DNA from: Streptomyces antarcticus
GTDB lineage: Bacteria > Actinomycetota > Actinomycetes > Streptomycetales > Streptomycetaceae
Assembly (NCBI RefSeq): GCF_026627255.1
Contig: NZ_JAPNLM010000031.1
Span: 1-64,000, forward strand
Length of the DNA: 64,000 nt
Direction: 5' to 3'
Shown piece by piece: positions 50,114 to 57,838 of this stretch. Position numbers and translations under genes: made by a program. Position 1 is the first letter of the stretch, and each line of letters opens with the position of its first letter. The notes below the pieces were generated by a model, which saw only the letters and a program-made list of their open reading frames with translations, made no database searches and had not been told where the DNA came from.

Positions 50114-51853
50114 ATGACGGCGCCGCCCTCCCCCCTTCGCCCCTCCGCGCTCGCCCTGCTGATCACCGCAACCGCAGGCGGCGCGCTCTCCACGGCGGCG
50201 GTGGCCGCGGCCCCGTCGGCCGTCCGCGTCCCCCTCGCCTGGTTCTCCGGCTCCGGGGTTCTGCTGCTCGCCATCGCGGCCTTCGCCGTGACCTGGTCGG
50301 CACGCACCGCCCGACTGCTGCGCGGCAGGGTCTCCGGTCTCACCGGTGAGATCACCTCGCGCGACGCGTACATCGCCCGGCTGACCGCCGACACCTCGCG
50401 CGAAGCGGCCACCCACCATGCCGACCGCGGCCGGCTGGCCGGCGCCCACGCGGCCGAACTCGAAGGGATGACACGCGCCCACGCGGCGCAGCTGGACGGG
50501 CTCGTCGCCGCTCACGCCATCGAGCTGGACCGGCTGACCGCGGCCCAGAGCGCCTCCCGCGAACGGCTCGGCAACGAGCTGCGCCGTGCCGAGTCCGGCC
50601 GTGCCGCCGCCATGGCCGCCACCGCCAACGCGGCCGGCCGCATGCAGGCGCTCGCCACCGGCATGCTGGCCGACCTCCGCGACATGGAGCACCGGCACGC
50701 CGACGAGGACGTCCTCGGCGACCTGCTCCACCTCGACCACCGCACCGCACAGGCCGGACGTCTCGCCGACTCCATCGCCGTGCTCACCGGCGCCCGTTCG
50801 GGCCGCCGCTGGGCGAAGCCGATCGTCATGGAGTCCATCCTGCGCGGAGCCATGGGCCGCATCGGCGGCTACCAGCGGGTCCGGCTGCACTCCACCAGCG
50901 ACGCCGCCGTCGCCGGCCACGCCGCCGAGGGTGTGATGCACGCCCTCGCCGAACTGCTCGACAACGCCGCGAACTTCTCCCCGCCGACCGCCGAGGTCCA
51001 CGTCTACGTGGAGGAGGTCCCGGCCGGCATCATCATCACCGTCGAGGACAGCGGCCTGGTCATGAGCGAGGTCCAGCTGCGCCGCGCCCAGCAGGCCGTG
51101 ACCGCCGAGTCGCTGGACCTGGCCGGGCTCTCCGGCACCCGCCTCGGCCTCGCCGTGGTCGGCCGCCTCGCCCGCAAGCACGGGCTGACGGTCTCCTTCA
51201 GGCCCTCGGCGCGCGGCGGTACCGGCGCGCTGATGATGCTGCCTCAGGAGCTGATCAGCCGTACCCCGTCCGACGCGGAGAGCGGCCCCGAGGCCGACGC
51301 CCGCACCGCCGCCCTGCCCGCGGGCCGGACGACCCCGGCCGCCCTGCCCGCAGGGGCCCCGGCGGCGGAGCCCGACGCCGTCCACGAGACCCGCGCCGAG
51401 CCCGCCACCGCGGAGCGCGGGGGAGCCCGTCCCAGGGCGGCGGAGGCCGCGGCCCAGGTCCTCCCGGCGGCCGGCGCACCCGCCGGAGCCCCCGGCGAGG
51501 CCCCGCACGCCGGCGAGACCGGCCTGCCGCAGCGCAGGCGGGGCCGCACCCTGGCCGCCGCCCACCCCGAGGGCCCCGACGCGGCCGGCGCGGCGGCCCG
51601 TACGAGCGGCACGGCGTCCGGCACGCCCACCGGCGCCTCCCGGTCGGCCGCCCGCTTCGGCAGCTTCCGCCAGGCGGTACGCGGAACCTCCGCGACTCCC
51701 GACGCGGCCGCGGCTCCCGAGCAGCCCCCGGTTCCCGAGCAGCCCGCGGACGCCGCACCGTCCACGGCCGCCGAACGGCCCACGGCCCCCGCTCAGCCCA
51801 CGGCCCCCGCGCCGTCCTCGAACCCCACGCACCCGGAAGGCAACACGGAATGA
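50114..51853 (+). CDS. cvnA: Conservon protein CvnA (histidine-kinase-like membrane sensor)
   Basis: This 579-residue protein has two N-terminal membrane helices (ALALLITATAGGALSTAAVA; LAWFSGSGVLLLAIAAFAV). A coiled-coil with repeated AHAAELEGM/AHAAQLDGL segments is followed by a HATPase domain: VMHALAELLDNAANFSPPTA (N-box), IITVEDSGLVMSE (G1) and LGLAVVGRLARKHGLTV (G2). The C-terminal tail is a long Ala/Pro/Gly-rich region. No canonical phospho-His motif is evident, typical of CvnA. With CvnB-D it forms a membrane-linked GTPase-type signalling complex affecting development and metabolism. ATG 50114 or TTG 50111 could start it; GAGG lies upstream. Its stop overlaps cvnB. Confidence 0.93.
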   Translation: MTAPPSPLRPSALALLITATAGGALSTAAVAAAPSAVRVPLAWFSGSGVLLLAIAAFAVTWSARTARLLRGRVSGLTGEITSRDAYIARLTADTSREAATHHADRGRLAGAHAAELEGMTRAHAAQLDGLVAAHAIELDRLTAAQSASRERLGNELRRAESGRAAAMAATANAAGRMQALATGMLADLRDMEHRHADEDVLGDLLHLDHRTAQAGRLADSIAVLTGARSGRRWAKPIVMESILRGAMGRIGGYQRVRLHSTSDAAVAGHAAEGVMHALAELLDNAANFSPPTAEVHVYVEEVPAGIIITVEDSGLVMSEVQLRRAQQAVTAESLDLAGLSGTRLGLAVVGRLARKHGLTVSFRPSARGGTGALMMLPQELISRTPSDAESGPEADARTAALPAGRTTPAALPAGAPAAEPDAVHETRAEPATAERGGARPRAAEAAAQVLPAAGAPAGAPGEAPHAGETGLPQRRRGRTLAAAHPEGPDAAGAAARTSGTASGTPTGASRSAARFGSFRQAVRGTSATPDAAAAPEQPPVPEQPADAAPSTAAERPTAPAQPTAPAPSSNPTHPEGNTE

Positions 51854-52251
51854 CCGGCTCCACCACCGACGAGACGCTCAGCTGGCTCCTGGAAGGCCTC
51901 CTCGAGCGCACCCCCGGCGCCCGGCACGGCCTCGTGCTCTCCCGCGACGGCCTCAAGCTGTGCCGCACCCCGGAGCTCTCCGTCGACCAGGCCGACCAGC
52001 TCGCGGCGATAGCCGCCGGCATCCAGAGCCTCTCGCACGGCGCGTCCATCGAGTTCGGCGACGGGACCGGCGGAGTCCGCTCCGCCATGGCCGAGTTCTA
52101 CGGCGGCATCCTCTTCATCGTGGAGGCCGGTGAGGGCGCGCACCTCGCACTGGTCGCCGACGAGGACGCCGACGCGGGCCTCGTCGGCCACAACATGTCC
52201 GAACTGGTCGAGCAGCTCGGCGAGCATCTCATCGCCCGGCCCCGGGGATGA
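51850..52251 (+). CDS. cvnB: Conservon protein CvnB (roadblock/LC7 domain)
   Basis: This 133-residue protein begins MTGSTTDETLSWLLEGLLER. A roadblock/LC7 fold follows (HGLVLSRDGLKLCRTPELSV, AAIAAGIQSLSHGASIEFGD, HLALVADEDADAGLVGHNMS). Roadblock proteins regulate small GTPases and here would act on CvnD. The ATG overlaps the cvnA TGA by four bases and its own TGA overlaps cvnC by four, so the genes are translationally coupled. Confidence 0.95.
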   Translation: MTGSTTDETLSWLLEGLLERTPGARHGLVLSRDGLKLCRTPELSVDQADQLAAIAAGIQSLSHGASIEFGDGTGGVRSAMAEFYGGILFIVEAGEGAHLALVADEDADAGLVGHNMSELVEQLGEHLIARPRG

Positions 52252-52607
52252 GCGGGAGCACGAGCAGGCCGGGCCGGGACGACTCCCCGGACCGGCTCTA
52301 CACCCTCACCGGCGGTCGCAGCCGCGCCGGCTCCGACGCCTTCGACCTGGTCACCCTGGTCGTAGCCGAATGCGACCCGACCCCCGGAATGCAGTCCGAG
52401 CACGCCGCGATCCTGCGCATGAGCCAGTTCCCGACGGCCCTGGTGGAGATCGCGGCCGAGCTGGGGCTGCCGGTGTCGATCGTGCGCATCCTCCTCGCCG
52501 ACCTGCTCGGGACCGGCAAGATCAGCGCCCGGCACCCGCGTTCGGCGTACCGCCTTCCCGACCTCGACATCCTGGAGCAGGTGCTCGTTGGACTCCGCAA
52601 TCTCTGA
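52248..52607 (+). CDS. cvnC: Conservon protein CvnC (DUF742)
   Basis: This 119-residue DUF742 protein has RLYTLTGGRSRAGSDAFDLV, FPTALVEIAAELGLPVSIVR and ILLADLLGTGKISARHP, ending LEQVLVGLRNL. The central segment resembles a winged helix, though DNA binding is not established. It is always the third gene of conservons. The ATG overlaps cvnB by four bases; its end overlaps the cvnD start by 20. Confidence 0.95.
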   Translation: MSGSTSRPGRDDSPDRLYTLTGGRSRAGSDAFDLVTLVVAECDPTPGMQSEHAAILRMSQFPTALVEIAAELGLPVSIVRILLADLLGTGKISARHPRSAYRLPDLDILEQVLVGLRNL

Positions 52608-53214
52608 TCAGCGCGAAACCCGCCAGACCCTGCAGAGCACCGCCGACAACGGTCTGAAGATCGTCATCGTCGGCGGCTTCGGCGTCGGCAAGACCACCAT
52701 GGTCCGCTCGGTCAGCGAGATCCGCCCGCTGAACACCGAAGAGACCATGACCAAGGCCGGAGAGGCCGTCGACGACACCGACGGGATCGCCACCAAGACC
52801 GCCACCACCGTGGCGTTCGACTTCGGCCGCATCACCCTCGACGCGCACAATGTGCTCTACCTGTTCGGCGCGCCCGGCCAGGAGCGGTTCTGGTTCCTGT
52901 GGGACCGGCTCTTCTCCGGCACCCTCGGCGCCGTCGTCCTGGTCGACACGCGCCGCCTCGCCGACTCCTGGTACGCCATCGACCGGCTCGAGCACCACGG
53001 CACCCCCTTCGTCGTCGCCTGCAACGACTTCGGCGGACCCGCCCACACCGGGGACGAGATCCGGGCCGCCCTCGACCTGCCCGAGGAGGTCCCGCTGATC
53101 TTCTGCGACGCCCGCTCCCGCGAGTCCGGCAAGCACGTCCTGATCTCCCTCGTCCAGCACCTCCAGACGGCCGTTCTGACCAACCAGCCGACGACCCCGG
53201 AGCCCACCCCGTGA
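52588..53214 (+). CDS. cvnD: Conservon protein CvnD (Ras-like GTPase)
   Basis: This 208-residue small GTPase-like protein has P-loop IVIVGGFGVGKTTMVRSVSE, a switch region with TKTATTVAFDFGRI, G3-like LFGAPGQERFWFLWDRLFSG and a C-terminal VVACNDFGG at the usual NKxD position. The NKxD motif is altered (NDF), common in CvnD and MglA-like proteins. The TTG start at 52588 sits inside cvnC. The stop overlaps the P450 gene's GTG by four bases. It is probably the switch of the conservon complex at the membrane. Confidence 0.93.
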   Translation: MDSAISDQRETRQTLQSTADNGLKIVIVGGFGVGKTTMVRSVSEIRPLNTEETMTKAGEAVDDTDGIATKTATTVAFDFGRITLDAHNVLYLFGAPGQERFWFLWDRLFSGTLGAVVLVDTRRLADSWYAIDRLEHHGTPFVVACNDFGGPAHTGDEIRAALDLPEEVPLIFCDARSRESGKHVLISLVQHLQTAVLTNQPTTPEPTP

Positions 53215-54449
53215 CCTGCCCCGCCGCTCACGACCCGCAGGCCGTCTCCCTCGGCGGCCCCCGGTTCCAGACCGACCCCATCGAGCTCTACCGGGAGATG
53301 CGCCGCGACCACGGCGCCGTCGCCCCGGTCGTCCTCGACGGCGACATACCGGCCTGGCTCGTCCTCGGCTACCGGGAACTGCACCAGGTCACCAGCGACC
53401 CGGTGCTCTTCTCCCGCGACTCCGACCTGTGGAACCAGTGGGACCGCATCCCCGCCGACTGGCCGCTGCTCCCGATGATCGGCCGCAAACAGCCCTCCAT
53501 CCTGTACACCGTCGGCGAACGTCACCGCGAGCGGGCCGCCGTCATCTCCGACGCCCTCGAATCCGTGGACCCCTTCGAACTCAAGGGCCACGCCGAGCGG
53601 TTCGCCGACGAGCTGATCGACACGCTGTGCGGCAAGGGCGCCTGCGACATCGTCGGCGAGTACGCGATGCTCCTGCCGCTGCGGGTCCTCGCCCGGATCT
53701 ACGGCTTCTCCGACGAGGAGGGCCCCGGCCTCGTCACCGCCATGAACGACATGATCAACGGGCGGGAGGGGGCCCTGGACGGACAGCGCCACCTCGGCGG
53801 ATCCATGTACGCGCTGCTCGCCGCCAAGCAGGCGGTGCCCGGTCACGACGTCGCCTCCCGGATGCTCGCCAACACGGCGGGCTTCACCGTGGACGAGGTC
53901 GCCCAGGACCTGATGGTGATGATGGCCGCGGGCCACCAGCCCACCGCCGACTGGATCGGCAACTCGCTGCGCCTGATGCTCACCGACAACCGCTTCGCGG
54001 CCTCCCTCGCGGGCGGCCGGCACAGCGTCGGCGAGGCCATGAACGAGGTGCTGTGGGAGGACACGCCCACCCAGAACGTGGCCGGCCGCTGGACCTCCCG
54101 CGACACCAACCTCGGCGGCCGGCGCATCGCCCGCGGCGACCTCGTCCTGCTGGGACTGGCCGCGGCCAACGCCGACCCCCACGTACGCACCGACGCGGGC
54201 ACCCTCACCGGCGGCAACAACGCCTTCTTCTCCTTCGGGCACGGCGAACACCGCTGCCCCTTCCCCGCGCAGGAGGTCGCCGAGGTCATCGCCCGCACCG
54301 GCATCGAGGTCCTCCTCGACCGGCTGCCCGACGTGGACCTCGCCGTGCCGGCCTCCGCGCTGGCCCGCCGCCCCTCGCCCTGGCTGCGGGGACTGACCGA
54401 ACTGCCCGTCACCTACACCCCGACCCCCGCCCTTGGAGCCACCCGATGA
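53211..54449 (+). CDS. Conservon cytochrome P450, CYP157-like, lacking the EXXR motif
   Basis: This 412-residue P450 has heme-binding loop FFSFGHGEHRCPFPAQEVA with the Cys ligand. The I-helix reads MMAAGHQPTADWIG, where the acid before Thr is replaced. The K-helix has NEVLWEDTP, so the normally invariant Arg of EXXR is Trp. Loss of EXXR is a known peculiarity of the Streptomyces CYP157 family, whose genes follow cvnD and precede CYP154 genes. GTG at 53211 overlaps cvnD by four bases, and the TGA overlaps the next P450 by four. Substrate unknown; electron partners are not encoded here. Confidence 0.88.
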   Translation: MTCPAAHDPQAVSLGGPRFQTDPIELYREMRRDHGAVAPVVLDGDIPAWLVLGYRELHQVTSDPVLFSRDSDLWNQWDRIPADWPLLPMIGRKQPSILYTVGERHRERAAVISDALESVDPFELKGHAERFADELIDTLCGKGACDIVGEYAMLLPLRVLARIYGFSDEEGPGLVTAMNDMINGREGALDGQRHLGGSMYALLAAKQAVPGHDVASRMLANTAGFTVDEVAQDLMVMMAAGHQPTADWIGNSLRLMLTDNRFAASLAGGRHSVGEAMNEVLWEDTPTQNVAGRWTSRDTNLGGRRIARGDLVLLGLAAANADPHVRTDAGTLTGGNNAFFSFGHGEHRCPFPAQEVAEVIARTGIEVLLDRLPDVDLAVPASALARRPSPWLRGLTELPVTYTPTPALGATR

Positions 54450-55693
54450 CGTGCCCGATCGACCACTCCGGCCCCGCCGCCATCACCCTCGACCCCTTCG
54501 TCGCCGACCTCCACGCGGAGAGCGCCGCGCTGCGCGCCGCCGGTCCGCTCGTACCGGTCGTCCTGCCGGGCGGGGTCGGCGTGTACGCCGTGACCCGGCA
54601 CGCCGAGGCGAGGAGACTCCTGACCGACCCCAGAGTGGTCAAGGACATCAACGTGTGGGGTGCCTGGCAGCGCGGCGAGATACCCCTCGACTGGCCCCTG
54701 ATCGGCCTCGCCAACCCCGGCCGCTCCATGCTCACCGTGGACGGCGACGAGCACCGCCGCCTGCGCACCCTGGTCGCGCAGGCGCTCACCGTCCGCCGGG
54801 TGGAGAAGCTGCGGGCCGGCATCGAGGCACTGACGACGGACATGCTCGACCGGCTCGAAGCGCTGCCGGCCGGGGAGACGGTCGACCTCAAGCTGCACTT
54901 CGCGTACCCGCTGCCGATGAACGTCATCAGCGCGCTCATGGGCGTCGACGCGGCCGAACACCCGCGGATGAAGGCCTTGTTCGAGAAATTCTTCTCCACG
55001 CAGACCCTCCCCGAGGAGGTGCCGCAGATGATGGCGGACCTCGGCGCGCTGTTCTCCCGGATCGTGGAGTCCAAGCGGGAGAACCCGGGCGACGACCTCA
55101 CGAGCGCGCTGATCGCCGCCTCCGAGGACGGCGACCACCTCAGCACGGAGGAGATCACCAACACCCTCCAGCTGATGGTCGCGGCCGGCCACGAGACCAC
55201 GATCAGCCTGATCGTCAACGCCGTCGTCGCCCTCCAGAGCCACCCCGAGCAGCGCGCGCTCGTCCTCAAGGGCGAGGTCCCGTGGGAGAACGTGATCGAG
55301 GAGACCCTGCGCTGGTCCACCCCGACCTCGCACGTGCTGATCCGGTTCGCTGCCGAGGACGTCGAGGTCGCGGACCGCGTCCTGCCCAAGGGCGAGGGGC
55401 TCATCGTCTCCTTCGGCGCCATCGGGCGCGACGAGGAGCAGCACGGCGAGAGCGCGGGGGAGTTCGACGTCACCCGCACCCCCAACCGCCACATCTCCTT
55501 CGGCCACGGCCCCCACGTCTGCCCCGGCGCGGCCCTCTCCCGGCTGGAGGCCTTGGTCGCCCTCCCGGCCCTGTACGCACGCTTCCCCGACCTGACCCTC
55601 GCGGTCGCCCCTGGGGAGCTGCGCAACAAGCCGATCCTCACCCAGAACGACCTCTTCGACCTGCCGGTGCACCTCACCGCGCCCGCGGTCTGA
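54446..55693 (+). CDS. Conservon cytochrome P450, CYP154-like
   Basis: This 415-residue P450 has all canonical motifs: I-helix LQLMVAAGHETTISLI, K-helix EETLRWSTP (EXXR intact) and heme loop ISFGHGPHVCPGAALSRLEA. The C-terminus reads RNKPILTQNDLFDLPVHLTA. The combination and its position after the CYP157-like gene fit CYP154A-type enzymes of conservon loci, whose members accept macrolide- or steroid-like substrates. The ATG at 54446 overlaps the preceding stop (ATGA). It is the last gene of the six-gene conservon transcript. Confidence 0.92.
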   Translation: MTCPIDHSGPAAITLDPFVADLHAESAALRAAGPLVPVVLPGGVGVYAVTRHAEARRLLTDPRVVKDINVWGAWQRGEIPLDWPLIGLANPGRSMLTVDGDEHRRLRTLVAQALTVRRVEKLRAGIEALTTDMLDRLEALPAGETVDLKLHFAYPLPMNVISALMGVDAAEHPRMKALFEKFFSTQTLPEEVPQMMADLGALFSRIVESKRENPGDDLTSALIAASEDGDHLSTEEITNTLQLMVAAGHETTISLIVNAVVALQSHPEQRALVLKGEVPWENVIEETLRWSTPTSHVLIRFAAEDVEVADRVLPKGEGLIVSFGAIGRDEEQHGESAGEFDVTRTPNRHISFGHGPHVCPGAALSRLEALVALPALYARFPDLTLAVAPGELRNKPILTQNDLFDLPVHLTAPAV

Positions 55694-55758
55694 TGGGCGA
55701 TGGGCCCGAACTGACGACAGGTCAGGCATGCGCGCCCGGACGGCCCCGATCCGGTGTC

Positions 55759-55953
55759 ATGACACGACACCGGATCGCGGTCGCGGCCGCGTTACCCGCC
55801 GTCCTGCGCCCCCTCCCGCTCGCCGTCGCGGGCACGGCGGCCGCCGTCCCGGCCGCCACGGTCCCGTCCTGCGTGGCGCGGGCCACGGCCGTGCCGGTCT
55901 TGAACGCCCCGTCGTGCGAAAAGCGGATGAGGGCCGCCGGAGGGGGCTGCTAG
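55759..55953 (+). CDS. Possible small secreted cysteine-containing protein, 64 aa
   Basis: It starts MTRHRIAVAAALPAVLRPLP and continues LAVAGTAAAVPAATVPSCVA, a plausible signal peptide. The remaining short tail has three Cys, ending RAAGGGC. No clear ribosome site is visible and it ends nine bases before the next gene. It could be a fragment of a larger ancestral gene. Low confidence. Confidence 0.3.
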   Translation: MTRHRIAVAAALPAVLRPLPLAVAGTAAAVPAATVPSCVARATAVPVLNAPSCEKRMRAAGGGC

Positions 55954-55962
55954 GTTGATCAC

Positions 55963-56694
55963 GTGCCGAAGCTGAATCAGATAATCGCAGTGGAAAAGGG
56001 CGTCAAGTCCAAGTCCCTCCAAGAGCTGACCCAGGCTCACCACGACGTCCAGAAGCCCGCCCTGCTGGCCGGCATCTCACGTACGTACCAGCCCAAGGAC
56101 GAGGAGGGCGAGCAACTGCCGCCCGAATCCACCCGGGTGCAGGTCAAGGCCGAGGACGCGCTGCGTGCGACGGCAGGGACCCTGACGCGCCTGTTCGACG
56201 TGACGGCCACCAAGGACTGGGCGAACCGCACCGCGTCCGCGGACGTCGTCGTCGACGGTAACGTCCTGCTCCCGCAGGTGCCCGTGCCCTACCTGCTCTT
56301 CCTGGAGAAGCAGCTGACCGACCTGCACACCTTCGTGCGGAAGCTGCCGGTGCTCGACGCGTCCGAGTCCTGGAACCTGGACCCGTCCACCGACTCGTGG
56401 AAGACGGAGCCGGTACGCACCATCCGCACCAAGAAGGTGCCGCGCAACCACGTCAAGGCCGAGGCCACCGACAAGCACCCGGCGCAGGTCGAGGTCTACT
56501 ACGAGGACGTCCCGGTCGGCTACTGGACGACCGTGAAGTTCTCCGGGGCCCTCCCGGCCCGCCGGGTCAACGAGCTGCTCGACCGCGTGGAGAAGCTCCA
56601 GCAGGCCGTGAAGTTCGCCCGCGAGGAGGCCAACGGCGCCGAGGTCACCGACCAGCGGGTCGGCGACGCGGTGTTCGGCTACCTGTTCAGGTAG
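55963..56694 (+). CDS. Conserved actinobacterial protein (DUF7873-type), upstream of the permuted tRNA-like units
   Basis: This 243-residue soluble protein begins VPKLNQIIAVEKGVKSKSLQ and has a helical C-terminus (RVNELLDRVEKLQQAVKFAR, then EVTDQRVGDAVFGYLFR). Its middle is rich in Lys/Arg/Thr with PVRTIRTKKVPRNHVKAEAT and VEVYYEDVPVGYWTTVKFSG. No enzyme motif is recognised. Lys/Arg content and size are compatible with nucleic-acid binding, but this is speculation. GTG at 55963 is the start; no good RBS is seen. It is followed after a 12-base gap by a hairpin and then by two tRNA-like units on the same strand, which makes a functional link worth testing. Confidence 0.75.
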   Translation: MPKLNQIIAVEKGVKSKSLQELTQAHHDVQKPALLAGISRTYQPKDEEGEQLPPESTRVQVKAEDALRATAGTLTRLFDVTATKDWANRTASADVVVDGNVLLPQVPVPYLLFLEKQLTDLHTFVRKLPVLDASESWNLDPSTDSWKTEPVRTIRTKKVPRNHVKAEATDKHPAQVEVYYEDVPVGYWTTVKFSGALPARRVNELLDRVEKLQQAVKFAREEANGAEVTDQRVGDAVFGYLFR

Positions 56695-56705
56695 CCCCCA
56701 GATCG

Positions 56706-56725
56706 CCCCCCGCGAGCGCGGGGGG
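56706..56725 (+). terminator. GC hairpin after the DUF7873-type gene
   Basis: CCCCCCGC and GCGGGGGG form an eight-base-pair stem around a GAGC loop, 12 bases past the stop codon. No T-tract follows. It may terminate or partly separate transcription of the protein gene from the tRNA-like units. Confidence 0.6.
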
Positions 56726-56741
56726 TGCGCGAGAGCGCAAG

Positions 56742-56873
56742 CTGAAACTGATGTTGAAGCTGAAAAGGGACGACAGTTGGGGGTTCGAATCCCTCTCCCG
56801 GCACTGCACGCCGGGGTGGCCCAAGCCTGGCAGAGGCGGTCCCGTAAATCTCAGATTCTCGCTCCAGTCTCAG
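56742..56873 (+). tRNA. Circularly permuted tRNA-like unit A (3' half before 5' half)
   Basis: The order along the DNA is reversed from a normal tRNA. First comes anticodon-stem 3' strand GGGAC (56767-56771) and a T-arm with TTCGAAT loop (56784-56790) between GGGGG and CCCTC. Next come acceptor 3' strand TCCCGGC (56796-56802) and discriminator A (56803). After six bases comes acceptor 5' strand GCCGGGG (56810-56816), T8, a D-arm with GCC/GGC stem and a GG-containing loop (56822-56834), and anticodon-stem 5' strand GTCCC (56839-56843). Rotated, all four stems pair; the last acceptor pair is G-U. Flanks also pair (56742-56750 with 56865-56873; 56756-56763 with 56851-56858), extending the anticodon helix. 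If CTGAAAA (56760-56766) is the loop, the anticodon is GAA (Phe); the junction is not certain. CCA is not encoded. Confidence 0.8.
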
Positions 56874-56900
56874 TATTCGCCGCCGAACACCGGATCGACC

Positions 56901-57009
56901 GGGCGCGGACGATCATCGACGGATAGGGGTTCAAGTCCCCTCTGCGCCTCTCCTCGTGGCGCGGTAGTTCAAAGGCAGAACACGTCGGTCTAAAAATGAT
57001 CCGCGGCCC
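56901..57009 (+). tRNA. Circularly permuted tRNA-like unit B (3' half before 5' half)
   Basis: It has the same reversed order as unit A. Anticodon-stem 3' strand CGACG is at 56917-56921, then a T-arm AGGGG / TTCAAGT / CCCCT (56925-56941), acceptor 3' strand CTGCGCC (56942-56948) and T at the discriminator position. An eight-base linker leads to acceptor 5' strand GGCGCGG (56958-56964), T8-A9, D-stem GTTC/GAAC with AAAGGCA loop, A26, and anticodon-stem 5' strand CGTCG (56983-56987). All stems re-pair, with one G-U in the acceptor. Flanks GGGC-GCGG and ATCAT (56901-56916) pair with ATGAT and CCGCGGCCC (56996-57009). If GTCTAAA after CGTCG is the loop, the anticodon would be CUA (amber); other junctions give CUC. 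Undecided from sequence. Confidence 0.78.
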
Positions 57010-57046
57010 TTAAATGCAGCCGGTGTGCGAATTGGGTGGCAAGCAG

Positions 57047-57077
57047 GAGCCCGGGAGCTGGACATGCTCCCGGGCTC
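57047..57077. terminator. Perfect 12-bp hairpin between convergent transcripts
   Basis: GAGCCCGGGAGC and GCTCCCGGGCTC form a perfect stem with a seven-base loop. It lies between the rightward tRNA-like units and the leftward anti-sigma gene, so it can act as a bidirectional terminator. Confidence 0.85.
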
Positions 57078-57109
57078 TGTCACGTCCCCGGCCCGGAGGC
57101 CGGGGAGCG

Positions 57110-57838
57110 TCACACGGGTACGGACACGAAGGTCCGGCCCGACTCGTTCTCGACCTGGATGGACTTGACGTCCGCCGGGTCCACGGCCGCCGAGCCGTCC
57201 AGCGCCGCGCCCTTGCCCTCGCCCTTCTCCTGGCCTCCCACGACCCAGCTGCCCGCGGTGGTGCGCTTGCCGTCCTTGGAGACCACGATCAGCCGGCACC
57301 GCTCGCCGGGCGGCACCCCGGTGACCGCGGCGCGCACGCGCACCCACTTCACCGCGGGTGTCATCTGTACGGTCATCCGCACCCCCGAGGCCGGGTCGGT
57401 CGCGGAGCCCAGCCTGGTCCCGGCCACCGGCGCCGAAGGCGCCGTCGACACCGTGGGGGACGGCTGCGGGGGCAGCGCGACCGGTCCGGAGTCACCGGCG
57501 GCGCCGAGCTGGGCGCCCGCCCAGAACACCGCGGCCAGCGAGGCCGCCGCGGCCAGTCCCGCCAGGCCCACGCGCCGGCGCCGGTCGGCGGTCTGCTCCC
57601 CGCGCATCTGCCGCAGGGTGCGCTGGAGCATCAGGTCACCGCCGTGCGGCGGCCCGTCCAGGAACGCCTCCTCGGGTACCTCTCCCAGTGCCGCCTCCAT
57701 TTCGCGCAACGCGGTCACCTCTTCCCGGCAGTGCACGCAGCCGCTGATGTGTTCTTCGACCCGGCGGTTCTCCTCGGGGTCCAGGACGCCGAGCACGTAC
57801 GGGCCGAGCAGTTCCTCCTCGTGCCGCTGCCGGTTCAT
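57110..57838 (-). CDS. Anti-sigma factor with zinc-finger domain
   Basis: This 242-residue protein has N-terminal zf-HC2 type anti-sigma domain with RRVEEHISGCVHCREEV (His-x3-Cys-x2-Cys). One membrane helix (GLAGLAAAASLAAVFWAGAQ, about residues 90-110) is followed by an extracytoplasmic C-terminal domain of anti-sigma-K type ending VKSIQVENESGRTFVSVPV. It would hold the upstream sigma factor at the membrane until a signal releases it. ATG at 57838 overlaps the sigma gene's stop by four bases. Confidence 0.92.
   Translation of the reverse strand: MNRQRHEEELLGPYVLGVLDPEENRRVEEHISGCVHCREEVTALREMEAALGEVPEEAFLDGPPHGGDLMLQRTLRQMRGEQTADRRRRVGLAGLAAAASLAAVFWAGAQLGAAGDSGPVALPPQPSPTVSTAPSAPVAGTRLGSATDPASGVRMTVQMTPAVKWVRVRAAVTGVPPGERCRLIVVSKDGKRTTAGSWVVGGQEKGEGKGAALDGSAAVDPADVKSIQVENESGRTFVSVPV

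Noticed and set aside
56701..57010. Ordinary tandem tRNA fragments in normal order
   Set aside because: Reading the T-arms as ends of normal tRNAs leaves no upstream 5' halves that pair with them, whereas the downstream 5' halves pair fully with the preceding 3' halves.
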